In this document: piece after piece, positions 18,711-27,262 of the stretch
Layout of the letters: every line of letters begins with the position of its first letter
How positions within the stretch are numbered: the stretch's first letter is position 1
Source of the DNA: Opitutaceae bacterium
Lineage (GTDB): Bacteria; Verrucomicrobiota; Verrucomicrobiia; Opitutales; Opitutaceae
Length of the DNA stretch: 33,554 nucleotides
NCBI GenBank assembly: GCA_027485045.1
Contig: JAIXRU010000030.1
Location: forward strand, 1-33,554
Direction of reading: 5' to 3'
Program-made: the position numbers and the translations under genes
Notes under the pieces: model-generated
The model's input: the letters and a program-made list of their open reading frames with translations, nothing else
What the model was told of the DNA's origin: nothing
Databases searched by the model: none

Positions 18711-19541
18711 ATGAGCCAGGAAATCACGCCGTTTGAAGCCATCCGCCGCACCAACGTGACGGGCAACGAATACTGGTCGAGTCGCGACTTCGCCAAGGTG
18801 CTCGGCTACGTCAATTACCGCCATTTTCAGGCGGTCATCGAGAAAGCCCGCACCGCCTGTTTCAACAGCGGCCAGCGCGTGGAAGACCATTTCGTCGGAT
18901 CCGACCAAATGGTCGAGATCGGCAGCGGCGCACAGCGTCTGCTGAAGACCGTGATGATGTCGCGCTACGCCTGTTACCTCGTCATCCAGAACGCAGACCC
19001 GTCCAAGGAAATCGTTGCCCAGGGGCAGACCTATTTCGCCATCCAGACCCGCCGCCAGGAGCTGTCTGACGAAGAGGTACAGGCCCAACGCCGACTTTCC
19101 ATCCGCTCCGAACTGCGCACCCACAACAGCCAGTTGGCCGACGCCGCCAAAGACGCCGGGGTGATCGAGCCCCGCGACTACGCCATCTTCCAAAACCACG
19201 GTTACATGGGCCTCTACGGTGGCCTCGGTGCTCAAGACATCCACCGCCGCAAAGAGCTGAAAAAAGGCGAACAGATCCTCGACCACATGGGCAGCACCGA
19301 GCTGGCCGCCAATCTCTTCCGGGCGACGCAGGCCGAGGAAAAACTCCGCCGCGAAAAGATCACCGGTAAGGACAAGGCCAACCAAGCCCACCGCGAAGTT
19401 GGAGCGAAAGTTCGCCAAACGATCAAAGAACTGGGCGGCACCATGCCCGAGCACCTCCCGGCGGCCGAGAGCATCAAGAAGCTGGAATCGAAGCAGCGGA
19501 AGGCATTGAAAGCGTCGCCGAAAAAGCTCCCTCCCGCATGA
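18711..19541 (+). CDS. DNA damage-inducible protein D-like (DinD, BRO-N-type N-terminus)
   Basis: MSQEITPFEAIRRTNVTGNEYWSSRDFAKVLGYVNYRHFQAVIEKARTACFNSG..DHFVGSDQMVEIGSGAQR..DVMMSRYACYLVIQNADPSKEIVAQGQTYFAIQTRRQEL-like layout; matches remembered DinD architecture. Start set at the ATG 25 nt after the res stop. Confidence 0.88.
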   Translation: MSQEITPFEAIRRTNVTGNEYWSSRDFAKVLGYVNYRHFQAVIEKARTACFNSGQRVEDHFVGSDQMVEIGSGAQRLLKTVMMSRYACYLVIQNADPSKEIVAQGQTYFAIQTRRQELSDEEVQAQRRLSIRSELRTHNSQLADAAKDAGVIEPRDYAIFQNHGYMGLYGGLGAQDIHRRKELKKGEQILDHMGSTELAANLFRATQAEEKLRREKITGKDKANQAHREVGAKVRQTIKELGGTMPEHLPAAESIKKLESKQRKALKASPKKLPPA

Positions 19542-19734
19542 AACCCCGCACCGCTACCTGGAACGAAGAGACTGAATGCTTGATGGCCCTGAGTGTGCGC
19601 CATGAGGTTGCCAAAAGTAGTGTCCAAGTTGCTGTTTTGCCTTCACTTCCCCGCATTTATAGACTTATTAATTATCCATAAAATTATAAATATTAATTGA
19701 TTACGCGTTAATTAAGACTTATCTAGCATTGGTG

Positions 19735-19771
19735 AAATCGGTTCGTCGCCCTCTGCTCGAACCAATTTTTT
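19735..19771 (+). terminator. Terminator-like hairpin overlapping the right att-like repeat
   Basis: AAAT-C-GGTTCG / CGAACC-A-ATTT (10 bp plus one mismatch), 12-nt loop, followed by a T run. Confidence 0.55.
19740..19770 (+). repeat. Right degenerate copy of att-like repeat
   Basis: GGTTCGTCGCCCTCTGCTCGAACCAATTTTT against the tRNA-Gly 3' end; 26/31 identical at constant offset 6978. Confidence 0.5.
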
Positions 19772-19863
19772 ATCAGGCAGGAAACTCACGGGCTTAAGTG
19801 AAAGAGCGACACCCGCAGGCTTGTAACGCCGAGGCGGGGCGGTGACGGTGGCGCGAAATTTTT

Positions 19864-21447
19864 ATGGGCAAAGCGCTGCGCAATATCGGTATCGTGTCGG
19901 GGCTGACCATGGTCTCGCGCGTGCTTGGGTTGGGGCGCGAGATGGCGATTGCAGCGGTGTTCGGGGCCACCGCTCTGGGGTCGGCTTTTGCCACCGCGTT
20001 TACTTTGCCAAATCTGTTCCGGCGTTTGCTGGGGGAGGGCGCGCTCACCGCCGCGTTGGTTCCCACTTTGCAGGAAGAGACGGCCCGGGGGGGCGAGGCG
20101 GCGGCCTTGCGCTTGGTCAGCGAGGTGGCGACGTGGACCTTGCTGGCGGCGGGCGTGATCACGGCGGCGGCGATGGTTCTGCTGGGCGCGCATGCGTGGT
20201 GGGGGCCGCAGTTGCTGGCGTGGGGCTGGGAGGCGGATACGGTGGAGCGCTGGGAGCTGGGAGCGGAGCTGGGCGTGGTGCTTTTTCCCTATATGGTGAC
20301 GGTGTGTCTGGCGGCGGTATTTAGCGCGGCCTTACAGACGCGGGGGCGGTTTTTGGAGCCGGCGCTTAATCCGGTGTGGTTGAATTTGTGCATGGTCGGT
20401 CTTCTTGGTTACGGCGTGTGGAGCGCGCCGGGCGACGATGCGGTGCGCATGCGCTGGCTATGCGTTGGGGTGCTGGCGGGCGGAGTGTCGCAGATGGTGG
20501 GGCCGGCGTGGGCCTTGATGCGGCTGGGGTGGTCGCCGCGTTGGTCGCCGCAGGCGGGGCCGGGCGTGCGGCAGATCGCGCGGTTGATGGTGCCGACGCT
20601 TTTCGGCTCGGCCATTTACCTGGTGAACATGACGGTTTCGCGGTTGCTGGGACTTTCGCTGGATGACGCGGCGGCGACGGTGCTGAATCTTTCGACGCGG
20701 GTGATGGAGCTGCCGATCGGGGTGTTTGCGGTGGCGATCACGACGGTGGTTTTTCAACAAATCTCAAAGCATGCTGCGGAGGGGCGGCTGGATCTTCTGG
20801 CGGTGGATTACCGGAAGGGCATGCGACTAATTTTACTGGTTAATGTGCCGGCGGCGGTGGGGTTGGTGGTGTTGGCGGAGCCGATCACCCGGGTGCTTTT
20901 CGAGCGGGGGAAATTCACGGCGGAGAACACGTTGACCATGGCGCCGGTGCTGGCGGTCGGGGCGCTGGCGCTGCCCGCGCTGGCCTTCGTGGGGCTGGCT
21001 TTGCGGGCGTTTTATGCACGCAAGGATATGCGCACGCCGGTGCAGGCGGCGGGGTGGAGTTTTGTCATCAACGTGGTGGCGAGCGTGGCGCTGATGCAGT
21101 GGTTTAGCGTGACCGGGCTGGCGGCGGGCTCGACGGTGGCGGTGTTGTTTCAGGCCGGGTTTTTGCAGGCGAAACTCGCGCGTGTGCATGAGGGCTTGGG
21201 GGTCGCCCATCTGGCCGGACATCTGGGCAAAGTCGTCGCGGCCAGCGTGGTGATGGGTGGGGTTGTGGCCTTGGCGTGGTGGGGGTGGCGTGAGGCGGTG
21301 GGGACGGGCAGCGGGCGCGATCTGGCCGGGCTGGCGGTGAGCGTGGTGGCGGGGGTGGTGACCTTCGGCGCGGCGGCGTGGGGCTTGCGCCTGGAGGGGC
21401 GGGACGAGGTGCTGGCGATGATGAAGCGGAAGCTGAAACGCGGATAA
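19864..21447 (+). CDS. murJ: Lipid II flippase MurJ / MviN family
   Basis: MGKALRNIGIVSGLTMVSRVLGLGREMAIAAVFGATALGSAFATAFTLPNLFRRLLGEGALTAALVPTL, diagnostic MurJ N-terminus; 527 aa polytopic. Confidence 0.95.
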   Translation: MGKALRNIGIVSGLTMVSRVLGLGREMAIAAVFGATALGSAFATAFTLPNLFRRLLGEGALTAALVPTLQEETARGGEAAALRLVSEVATWTLLAAGVITAAAMVLLGAHAWWGPQLLAWGWEADTVERWELGAELGVVLFPYMVTVCLAAVFSAALQTRGRFLEPALNPVWLNLCMVGLLGYGVWSAPGDDAVRMRWLCVGVLAGGVSQMVGPAWALMRLGWSPRWSPQAGPGVRQIARLMVPTLFGSAIYLVNMTVSRLLGLSLDDAAATVLNLSTRVMELPIGVFAVAITTVVFQQISKHAAEGRLDLLAVDYRKGMRLILLVNVPAAVGLVVLAEPITRVLFERGKFTAENTLTMAPVLAVGALALPALAFVGLALRAFYARKDMRTPVQAAGWSFVINVVASVALMQWFSVTGLAAGSTVAVLFQAGFLQAKLARVHEGLGVAHLAGHLGKVVAASVVMGGVVALAWWGWREAVGTGSGRDLAGLAVSVVAGVVTFGAAAWGLRLEGRDEVLAMMKRKLKRG

Positions 21448-21523
21448 GGGGGCAGACGCGGCGGTTACAGTCGTGTGATATGAGGCGAAATTTTGGCGCG
21501 GCGGCAGGGATGGTTGTTTTTTT

Positions 21524-22984
21524 ATGGGAAACCGGAACGCGGTGTGCTGGCGGTTTTGGATGATGAATTCTCCGACCGCTAATGTTTGTGGAAATGGGGT
21601 GCCGAGGCGGCGGTTTTTGCAGAGTGGTTTGGCGGCGTTGATTGCAGGCTTGGGCGTTCCGGTGGGACTTCGGGCGCAGGACCGCCGGGGTGCGACGGGG
21701 CAGACGGAAGCGGCGGCGGGTTCGGTGCGCAATGTGGTGCTCTTCATCGCGGACGGGGTGGGCACGGCGCACTATGCTCTGGCCCGAGCTTACAAGGGAG
21801 CGCCGCTGGTCTTTGAAGCGGCGATCTGCGGTCTGGCGGCCACGGCGTCGGCGGATTCGTTTATCACGGACAGCGCGGCGGCGGGCACGGCGATCGCGAC
21901 GGGGTATCGCACCCGTAATGGCTCGGTGGGGGTGGACGCAGACGGGCGGGAACGGCGCACGATTTTGGAGGCGGCGCGTGCCTCCGGCCGGGCGACCGGG
22001 CTGGTGGTTACGGGGAGTTTTACCACGGCTACCGCGGCGGTGTTTGCGGCGCATACGAAAGCGCGGGGTGAGACCTTGCAGATTGCCCGTCAACTGGTGG
22101 AAGCGGATCTGACGGTGATGTTGGGGGGTGGCAGAAAGCTGTTGACGCAGCCTATGGCCGGGGAGGGCGGGCCTACCTTGGAGCAGACTTTGCGGGAGCG
22201 CGGTTACGCCTTGCCGAAGACGGCGGCGGAGCTGGAGGCCACGCCGGCGGGGCGGGTGTTTGGGTTGTTTGCGGAGGACGCCTTGTTTCCGGTGATCGAC
22301 CGGGCGAAGCTTGGGCCTACCCAACCGATGTTGCCGGCGATGACCAGGCACGCGTTGCAAACCTTGGATCAAAACGAGAAGGGCTTTTTTGTGATGGTGG
22401 AAGGCACGCAGACGGACTGGGCCGGGCATCAGAACGACCCGGTGATGCTGGTGCACGAGTTGCTGGAATTTGATGCGGCGGTGGCGGAGGCGATGCGGTT
22501 CGCGGCGGGGCGTTCCGATACGTTAGTGATCGTGGTTTCGGACCATGCTTGCGGAGGGCTGGCGCTGGGTAACAGCCGGGCCCAGGCGGCGAGCAAGCGG
22601 GGTCTAAGCCAGGACGAAGTGCTGGCACCGTTGCGCGCGGCAAAGGCCAGTGCGACGGCACTTTGGGAGGCTTACGGCATAGCCCAAAAGCCCGATGCGG
22701 AGACGATCCGGCGAGTGGTCGCGGAGCATTGGGGGGTGCAGTTTAACGAGGCTCAAGTCGCCGAGGTGTCGGCGGCGGCGGCCGATCCGAAACGGGACGA
22801 AGACTATGATGGGCTGGGGCGGGTCTTTAGCCGCGACTTTACTTATCTGGATTGGACCACGCATGAACATACGGCGGAGGACGTGCCGTTGTATGCTACG
22901 GGGCCGGGTGCGCCCAGGGGTGCGATGCATTTGACCGAGCTGGCTGGCGTGATGGCGCGGGCGCTCGGGGTGACGCTGGAATAG
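21524..22984 (+). CDS. Alkaline phosphatase, probable Tat-exported (start could be 21560)
   Basis: PRRRFLQSGLAALIAGLG twin-arginine signal; VVLFIADGVGTAHYALARAY; SADSFITDSAAAGTAIATGYRTRNGSVGVD; TQTDWAGHQND; VSDHACGGL. Confidence 0.92.
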   Translation: MGNRNAVCWRFWMMNSPTANVCGNGVPRRRFLQSGLAALIAGLGVPVGLRAQDRRGATGQTEAAAGSVRNVVLFIADGVGTAHYALARAYKGAPLVFEAAICGLAATASADSFITDSAAAGTAIATGYRTRNGSVGVDADGRERRTILEAARASGRATGLVVTGSFTTATAAVFAAHTKARGETLQIARQLVEADLTVMLGGGRKLLTQPMAGEGGPTLEQTLRERGYALPKTAAELEATPAGRVFGLFAEDALFPVIDRAKLGPTQPMLPAMTRHALQTLDQNEKGFFVMVEGTQTDWAGHQNDPVMLVHELLEFDAAVAEAMRFAAGRSDTLVIVVSDHACGGLALGNSRAQAASKRGLSQDEVLAPLRAAKASATALWEAYGIAQKPDAETIRRVVAEHWGVQFNEAQVAEVSAAAADPKRDEDYDGLGRVFSRDFTYLDWTTHEHTAEDVPLYATGPGAPRGAMHLTELAGVMARALGVTLE

Positions 22985-23021
22985 TTCGCGTAGCTTTTCT
23001 CAGCCGCGCCGTTTTTTCTCT

Positions 23022-24323
23022 CTAAGTGGCGACCACAAAAGCGTGATAGGGGGCTTGTTGGCTGGGCGGGATACGCACCTTTAAGAAGACGCCTTCGTCG
23101 CGTTGTTCCTCGAATTGCACGTGGCCGATTTGGTGGGTGCGGGCGATGAGGTCGTAGCGGGCGTGGGGGATAAGTAGAGTTAGCTGGCCGAAGGCGTCGG
23201 CGATGAGCTCCAGGCATTGATCAACCAGGCGGGGCAGGCCTTCGCCTGAACGCGCGCTGAGGAAGATGCCGTCAGGGGCCAGGGCGCGGGCGCGGAGGAG
23301 GTGGGCTTCGTCGGCGGCGTCCACTTTGTTAAAGACGGTGATCATGCGTTTGGTGTCGGCCCCGAGCTCGCCGAGCACGCCGAGGGTGGTGGCGTGGTGG
23401 GCGGCGACGTTGGGGGCGGTGACGTCGAGCACGTGTATTAGGAAATCGGCGACAATGGCTTCCTCAAGGGTGGCTTTGAAGGCTTCGACGAGGCCGTGAG
23501 GCAGGCGGCGGATGAAGCCCACGGTGTCGGTGATCAGCAGCTTTTGGTTGCCGCGCAGGAGGAGCTGGCGGGTGGTGGGGTCGAGGGTGGCGAAGAGTTT
23601 GTCCTCGGCCAGGACGCTGGCGCCGGTGAGGGCGTTGAGCAGGGAGGATTTGCCGGCGTTGGTGTAACCTACGATGGCGGCGGTGGGGACGGGGACGCGC
23701 TGGCGTTTCTGGCGTTGCACGCTGCGTTGTTTTCGCACGTCGCCCAGTTCGCGTTTGAGGCGCACGATACGGTCGTTGACCAGGCGGCGATCTTGTTCGA
23801 GCTGGGTTTCGCCTTCACCGCCCATTGCGCCGCCGCCGCCTCCGCCGCCGCGCTGGCGGGAGAGGTGGGTCCAGGCGCGGGTGAGGCGGGGCAGGGAGTA
23901 TTCCATGCGGGCCAAGGCGACCTGAAGGACGGCTTCGCGGGTGCTGGCGCGGTCGGCGAAGATGTCGAGAATCACCTCTTCACGGTCGATGACCGCGAGT
24001 TCGGAGAGTTTTTCCCAGTTGCGCTGCTGGGCGGGGGAGAGGGATTCGTCGATCACGATGAGATCGGCGTTGAGGGCCTTGGCGGCGGCGATGATTTCCT
24101 CGGTTTTGCCGCTGCCGAGGAGGGTGGCGGGGGTGGGTTGGCGTAGGTTAACCAGTTCGGTGGCGACGACTTCGATGCGCAGGTTTTGCACCAGTTCGTC
24201 CAACTCGGCCAGCAGCTCGGCGGCCTCGCCTGGGGCCATATCGTGGGTCTGGATGCCCACGAGAAAGGCGCGTTGGCAGCGTTTGGATTCGGTGGAGGGA
24301 ACCTGATCGAGAAAATCGGCCAT
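23022..24323 (-). CDS. hflX: Ribosome-associated GTPase HflX
   Basis: [100 protein letters not shown]. Start at [10 protein letters not shown] (24323). Confidence 0.95.
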   Translation of the reverse strand: MADFLDQVPSTESKRCQRAFLVGIQTHDMAPGEAAELLAELDELVQNLRIEVVATELVNLRQPTPATLLGSGKTEEIIAAAKALNADLIVIDESLSPAQQRNWEKLSELAVIDREEVILDIFADRASTREAVLQVALARMEYSLPRLTRAWTHLSRQRGGGGGGGAMGGEGETQLEQDRRLVNDRIVRLKRELGDVRKQRSVQRQKRQRVPVPTAAIVGYTNAGKSSLLNALTGASVLAEDKLFATLDPTTRQLLLRGNQKLLITDTVGFIRRLPHGLVEAFKATLEEAIVADFLIHVLDVTAPNVAAHHATTLGVLGELGADTKRMITVFNKVDAADEAHLLRARALAPDGIFLSARSGEGLPRLVDQCLELIADAFGQLTLLIPHARYDLIARTHQIGHVQFEEQRDEGVFLKVRIPPSQQAPYHAFVVAT

Positions 24324-24333
24324 GGAAAAGAAA

Positions 24334-24396
24334 CGTGGAGCTGGGGGCTTGGAGCAGGGAGCGGGGAGTTGGGGGCGCGGAGTCGGGGCGCGGGCG
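24334..24396 (-). repeat. Degenerate 7-bp tandem repeat (CTCCNNG on minus strand; CNNGGAG on plus), about 8-9 units, in the hflX leader
   Basis: Plus strand: CGTGGAG CTGGGGG CTTGGAG CAGGGAG CGGGGAG TTGGGGG CGCGGAG TCGGGGC GCGGGCG, unbroken 7-nt periodicity. Confidence 0.75.
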
Positions 24397-24442
24397 GCAA
24401 AGTAACCAGATAGGTTACTTGAGGCTTTAGGGGGCCGGAAGG

Positions 24443-25048
24443 TTAGCGACGGCTGATTACGCGGACGACTTGCATGCCGGCGGCGAGGGCGGCGCGCACG
24501 CCGGGTTCGGCGTCTTCGAAGACCAGGCACTGGGCGGGAAGCACGCCGATGCGGCGGGCAGCCTCGAGGAACATGTCCGGGTGGGGTTTACCGCGACCGG
24601 GGGCGACATCGTGCGGGGTGACGACGATGGAGAAAAGGTTACTCAATCCTGCTGCCGCCAGTGCGGGCAGGGCGACGTCGGGGGTGCCGCCGGTGGCGAT
24701 AGCGATAGGGTGGGTGCGGGCGATGCGGCGGGCGAAATCCACCACCGGAGCGATGGTGTTGATTTGCACCTCGGTGAGCAGGGCGAGGAAAATTTGTTCC
24801 TTGCGCTCGGCCACGTGGGCGGCGTTTTCGATTTCGAGCCCATGTTTGAGGGCCAGCAGTTCTGCAACGTGCACCGAAGGCACGCCACCGAGGGCATAGA
24901 AGGCATCTTCGTCGAGGTTACCGGCAAGGCCCTCGTGCCGAAGGGCGGACTGCCAGGCACGGTAATGCACGGGCATGGTGTCAATCAGGGTGCCGTCTAA
25001 ATCGAATATATACCCGGCGAAGTCGCCGGCGGGAATGTCGAGCTGCAT
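24443..25048 (-). CDS. HAD family hydrolase, beta-phosphoglucomutase-like
   Basis: GYIFDLDGTLIDTMPVHYRAWQSAL..AIATGGTPDVALPAL..KPHPDMFLEAARRIGVLPAQCLVFEDAEPGVRAALAAGMQVV. Confidence 0.93.
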   Translation of the reverse strand: MQLDIPAGDFAGYIFDLDGTLIDTMPVHYRAWQSALRHEGLAGNLDEDAFYALGGVPSVHVAELLALKHGLEIENAAHVAERKEQIFLALLTEVQINTIAPVVDFARRIARTHPIAIATGGTPDVALPALAAAGLSNLFSIVVTPHDVAPGRGKPHPDMFLEAARRIGVLPAQCLVFEDAEPGVRAALAAGMQVVRVISRR

Positions 25049-25204
25049 GGAAGGGGAGCAACCTCAGCGAGTGGCGCGTTGCGCGCAATCGAAACCTCGG
25101 TTGTCCACGATCTAGGCGCACAAAACTCCGTCCACAATGTAACCCAACCGCGAACACCCGCGCGGGGCGCGCCCTCTCAGAAAAGTAACTTAGAGTAAAT
25201 TAAC

Positions 25205-26110
25205 TCAGCCGACGCCCGCAGTGTTGGTCACGTTTATCGGGGTGAGAACCAGGCCGCTTTGTTCGCAGAGCTCTTTCGTAGCAGCGGAGACCACCTCGCT
25301 GAGGTGGAAAAGGTCTAGATTATCCACGCCGGCGTGCCCAAAGGTGGTTTCGGAAATAGGCCAGGCATCATTGGTAACGCCCAGGCCGTAATCAGTCGTG
25401 GCTACCAAGGTGGCGGTGAGGTGAAGGAGCGCGGACCAGCGGCGTACTTCAGGATCGGTAATCTGATCGAGTTCGCGTTGCTGACCGATGACCTTGCTGA
25501 AAATCGGATTCATACCCCAGAAGTTGAATACAAAAGCCCCGATCTCGGTGTAGGTGTAGCCAAAGGTAACCCGCTCCCATTGCATAACGGTCTGGATATC
25601 AGGAAGGTCGCCCGCCCCTTTGGGTACCTTAAGCTCCTTGGAAACGCGCTGAAGCACGATGCGTCCGAGATTATGGAGCAGTCCGATAGTGTAGCCTGTT
25701 TTCGGATCAAGGTCGGTTTGTTTAGCCAGCACTTCCATGCCGACGGCCATGGCAATGGAGTTGGCGAGTAGCTTTTCCGCCGAGATGCGATAAACAGTGA
25801 GGTGCTCTTCGCAGAGCTGAGCAGAGACGGTGAGACAAGCGACGCGGTAGGCTTGAAAGGTACCCAACCAAGAAAGGGCCTGATCGATACTTGTAGCGGT
25901 TTCGCCGCGGGAATAGGATGCGCTATTCGCCATGCGCAGCATCCGGGTGGTCACCGCTATGTCCATGGACATGAGACGGATAACATGATCGATATCGATA
26001 TCGGGCTGTTTAATGGCGCGGTAAAGGGCGTCGATCAGCTTGACCGAAGAAGGCAAACGAGCGGCGGCGGCTTTGAGCCATTTGGGTTCCACTTTAATGG
26101 GTGTGTTCAT
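25205..26110 (-). CDS. HDOD domain-containing protein
   Basis: LPSSVKLIDALYRAIKQPDIDIDHVIRLMSMDIAVTTRMLRMANSASYSR..IDQALSWLGTFQAYRVACLTV..TGYTIGLLHNLGRIVL. Start at MNTPIKVEPKW. Confidence 0.88.
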   Translation of the reverse strand: MNTPIKVEPKWLKAAAARLPSSVKLIDALYRAIKQPDIDIDHVIRLMSMDIAVTTRMLRMANSASYSRGETATSIDQALSWLGTFQAYRVACLTVSAQLCEEHLTVYRISAEKLLANSIAMAVGMEVLAKQTDLDPKTGYTIGLLHNLGRIVLQRVSKELKVPKGAGDLPDIQTVMQWERVTFGYTYTEIGAFVFNFWGMNPIFSKVIGQQRELDQITDPEVRRWSALLHLTATLVATTDYGLGVTNDAWPISETTFGHAGVDNLDLFHLSEVVSAATKELCEQSGLVLTPINVTNTAGVG

Positions 26111-26120
26111 AAGGGGCGGG

Positions 26121-27002
26121 TTAATGGAGGCTATTCCGGGCCTGATTGAGCGCACCCCGGGTGATTTCTTGGAGCTGAATGGATTTGATGCCAAGGGCGC
26201 TTAAACGATCTCTGTGCAAAATGGAGTCGTTTTGTTTAGCGTGGAAAGTGGCCCGGTTGGTTTGGGCCAGGCTTTCGGCAGTTTGGAGAATGAGTGACAG
26301 CGGGGCTTCGTTGACGCAGGCGAGCTGGTCGGTGGATTTTTCGATACAATCGCTGATTGCGGCGGGAAAGCCCCACTTTCGGGTAATAAAACTAGAGACT
26401 TCGATGTGATTCACTCCGAAGTGGTGGTGTTCCCAACTCAGAAGTGAAGTGGAGTCGTTCCAGCTCAATTGGTCGACATTTGGGATTTGTTGTTCGGCCC
26501 ATTTATTCAAAACGAGTATGCCGAGCGGACGCATTAGACCGGACAGATAGGCTACGTTTTGATCCATCTTTACTTCATGGGCGATGAACTGACTGGCAGC
26601 GGCCTGAAACAGTGCACTCTTGTTGAATTGTTCTCCGCTAATTCCGTAGGCACGCAGGTTTGTCGGAGCCATGCCTTGCATGGTGGCGGTCGAGACCAGG
26701 CGGGCGATTTCGCGCATGCCTACCCGGTTCAGCGCATCTTCGATCGTTTTGCAGGCTTGGCTGGTTCTGAAGAAAAAGGCTGAATTAGCTATCCGGATGA
26801 TGCGGGCCGAGAGCATCACATCACGACGCAGTATCTCGGCGATATCAGCTATACTGGTTCGTGGATTGCTAATCGATGCATTGAGAAGTCCCAGTATTTG
26901 CCCCGAGGCATGGAGGGAATCCGTGATGGCCAAAAGGCATTCACGGTCATTCGTTAAGCGTTTGGATGGGTCGTGGGAATGAGGACTTTCGGTGCTATGC
27001 AT
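26121..27002 (-). CDS. HDOD domain-containing protein
   Basis: ISNPRTSIADIAEILRRDVMLSARIIRIANSAFFFR..IEDALNRVGMREIARLVSTATMQGM..AYLSGLMRPLGILVL; tandem with the preceding HDOD gene. Confidence 0.87.
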   Translation of the reverse strand: MHSTESPHSHDPSKRLTNDRECLLAITDSLHASGQILGLLNASISNPRTSIADIAEILRRDVMLSARIIRIANSAFFFRTSQACKTIEDALNRVGMREIARLVSTATMQGMAPTNLRAYGISGEQFNKSALFQAAASQFIAHEVKMDQNVAYLSGLMRPLGILVLNKWAEQQIPNVDQLSWNDSTSLLSWEHHHFGVNHIEVSSFITRKWGFPAAISDCIEKSTDQLACVNEAPLSLILQTAESLAQTNRATFHAKQNDSILHRDRLSALGIKSIQLQEITRGALNQARNSLH

Positions 27003-27262
27003 GTTTTTAAAATATGACCGATAACGCTAATCGGTGTATTTTGTTAAAACTTTAGCTTTAATTTTATTTTTTATGCGTCTTTTGCGATAAATTCCAGATA
27101 ATCAAGGGTATAAACCGGCAAAATAACTGCATTTAGAATCTGGAAAGGGTTTAAAATATGCCGCTATAGGGTATGTCGCGTGTAGCAATCGACGCGATGA
27201 GAACTATCTAGCACCGCATAACCGCTCCCCTTTCCCATTTGGGTGAGCTTGCGTGGCTAATC

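Noticed and set aside
21577-21585. Near-copy of the 3951/4179 terminal repeat (GACCGCTAATG) in the alkaline phosphatase N-terminus
   Set aside because: Only about 11 bp, lies in coding sequence, has no partner arm nearby; most likely chance.
23821-23862. CCG/CCT-rich triplet run in hflX
   Set aside because: Encodes a poly-Gly stretch in the known flexible segment before the GETQLE motif; ordinary for GC-rich HflX.
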